Source: Phyllobacterium myrsinacearum
GTDB taxonomy: Bacteria; Pseudomonadota; Alphaproteobacteria; Rhizobiales; Rhizobiaceae
Assembly (NCBI RefSeq): GCF_002980555.1
Contig: NZ_PVBT01000002.1
Coordinates: 62,001 to 126,000, forward strand
DNA length: 64,000 nucleotides
Direction: 5' to 3'
Shown here: piece after piece, positions 63,374 to 64,000 of the stretch
Layout of the letters: each line of letters begins with the position of its first letter
Numbering within the stretch: the stretch's first letter is position 1
Notes under the pieces: model-generated
Told to the model about the DNA's origin: nothing
Database searches by the model: none
What the model saw: only the letters and a program-made list of their open reading frames with translations
Program-made: the position numbers and the translations under genes

Positions 63374-64000
63374 TTGCCGTCTCCTTGGCGCATGCGTGGA
63401 TCAAGCACTGCATAAGCGAGATCAACGGCCAGATTGATTGTGATGAACAGAAGCGACACCATCATGAGATAGGCAATCATGACCGGGCGATCGAGTGATG
63501 TGATGCTGTCGATGATAAGTTTGCCCAGGCCCGGCCAGGAAAAAATGGTTTCAGTGACAACCGCAAACGCGATTGTCGAACCCAATTCCAGTCCAAAAAC
63601 CGTCACCAGGGGAATAGAGATCAAGCGAAGCACGTGCCTGCGCAAAATTGTGAATTCGTCGATACCTGCCGCGCGCGCGAATTTGATCGTATCGGTCAGC
63701 ATGATTTCGCGCGTGCCGGATGCCGCCAGCCGGATCATCATCGACATCTTGAACAGGGACAGATTCGCAGCAGGAAGGATCAGGTGCTGCAGGCCAGTGG
63801 CCGTCGGGAAGCTCCAGGGGATTCCGAAAATCGAGACGGCCTCACCGCGTCCACCGGCTGGCAGGACACCTAGTTCGACCGCAAAGACCATGATCATCAT
63901 CAGGCCAATCCAGAATGTTGGTACCGAAAACCCTAGAATGGATGCCGCCATGATAGCCTTTGATGGCCATCCATTGGGCCTGTAGCCAGCGTAGATTCCA
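63370..64000 (-). CDS. Peptide ABC transporter permease (DppB-like), 5' end outside window
   Basis: About 210 residues visible. The frame stays open past the internal Met at 63951 to the window edge (GIYAGYRPNGWPSKAI precedes MAASILGFSVP), so the gene begins beyond 64000. Seen: SVPTFWIGLMMIMVFAVELG, an EAA loop with ARAAGIDEFTILRRHVLRLI, and FSWPGLGKLIIDSITSLDRP. First gene seen of the transporter operon. Confidence 0.94.
   Translation of the reverse strand, partial: GIYAGYRPNGWPSKAIMAASILGFSVPTFWIGLMMIMVFAVELGVLPAGGRGEAVSIFGIPWSFPTATGLQHLILPAANLSLFKMSMMIRLAASGTREIMLTDTIKFARAAGIDEFTILRRHVLRLISIPLVTVFGLELGSTIAFAVVTETIFSWPGLGKLIIDSITSLDRPVMIAYLMMVSLLFITINLAVDLAYAVLDPRMRQGDGK

Noticed and set aside
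1-64000. Insertion sequences, integrase or attachment sites bounding the T3SS as a genomic island
   Set aside because: No transposase, integrase, tRNA or terminal inverted repeats seen; only the 371-bp direct repeats.

Overview
This window looks like a chromosome, chromid or large-plasmid segment of an alphaproteobacterium of the order Hyphomicrobiales (rhizobia / Brucellaceae / Phyllobacteriaceae type). The basis is the rhizobial gene order and split secretin of its type III secretion system (T3SS), the NolX/HrpF-type translocator, a PrsDE-like type I exporter with a NodO-like RTX protein, and many solute-binding proteins. Base composition looks moderate (mid-50s % GC by eye, not computed). 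I see no tRNA, rRNA, CRISPR array, transposase or integrase. Species cannot be settled from the sequence alone.

Layout. 1-0.9 kb: end of a peptide-transporter ATPase. 1.2-12.6 kb, T3SS accessory zone: a 1259-aa NolX/HrpF-like translocator with four N-terminal repeats, an exported Tyr-rich protein, an orphan LivJ-like binding protein, an AraC regulator, a small protein joining a NolX-type domain to a needle-like tail, a lytic transglycosylase, and a 53-aa needle-like gene. 12.6-30.7 kb, T3SS core in two converging operons. The plus operon holds two small genes, sctV, a Tad-pilus-like secretin (rhcC2), a CpaD-like lipoprotein, a TadD-like TPR lipoprotein, sctU and an L,D-transpeptidase. The minus operon holds a 59-aa gene, rhcC1, then sctI, J, K, L, N, O, Q, R, S and T. 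A separate minus-strand sctD follows. The core lies between two nearly identical 371-bp direct repeats, each carrying a complete copy of the 53-aa gene with its upstream region.

31.3-37.7 kb: RTX protein, its type I ABC exporter and HlyD adaptor, converging on an OmpR-type two-component system. 38.1-41.5 kb: AcfC-like binding protein and three copper-related genes (DUF305, PCuAC, Sco). 41.7-46.7 kb: SDR enzyme, a truncated PEBP gene, AraC and TetR regulators, an FAD monooxygenase and a RidA protein. 46.7-53.8 kb: a TonB-dependent siderophore-type receptor, an alpha/beta hydrolase, three DJ-1/isonitrile-hydratase-like paralogues and a GlxA-type regulator. 54.1-58.9 kb: amino-acid-type binding protein, GNAT, D-cysteine desulfhydrase/L-cysteate sulfo-lyase, Asp/Glu racemase and LysR. 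59.1-64 kb: a peptide ABC transporter whose first permease runs off the end.

Most notable points: the 154-aa NolX-domain/needle-tail protein; the needle-gene direct repeats bracketing the T3SS core; an SctU whose NPTH autocleavage motif reads APGD; a Tad-like outer-membrane module inside the T3SS operon; and 21-bp-spaced TTGC-type repeats upstream of three T3SS genes, with a phased TTGC array upstream of the AraC gene that may control them.
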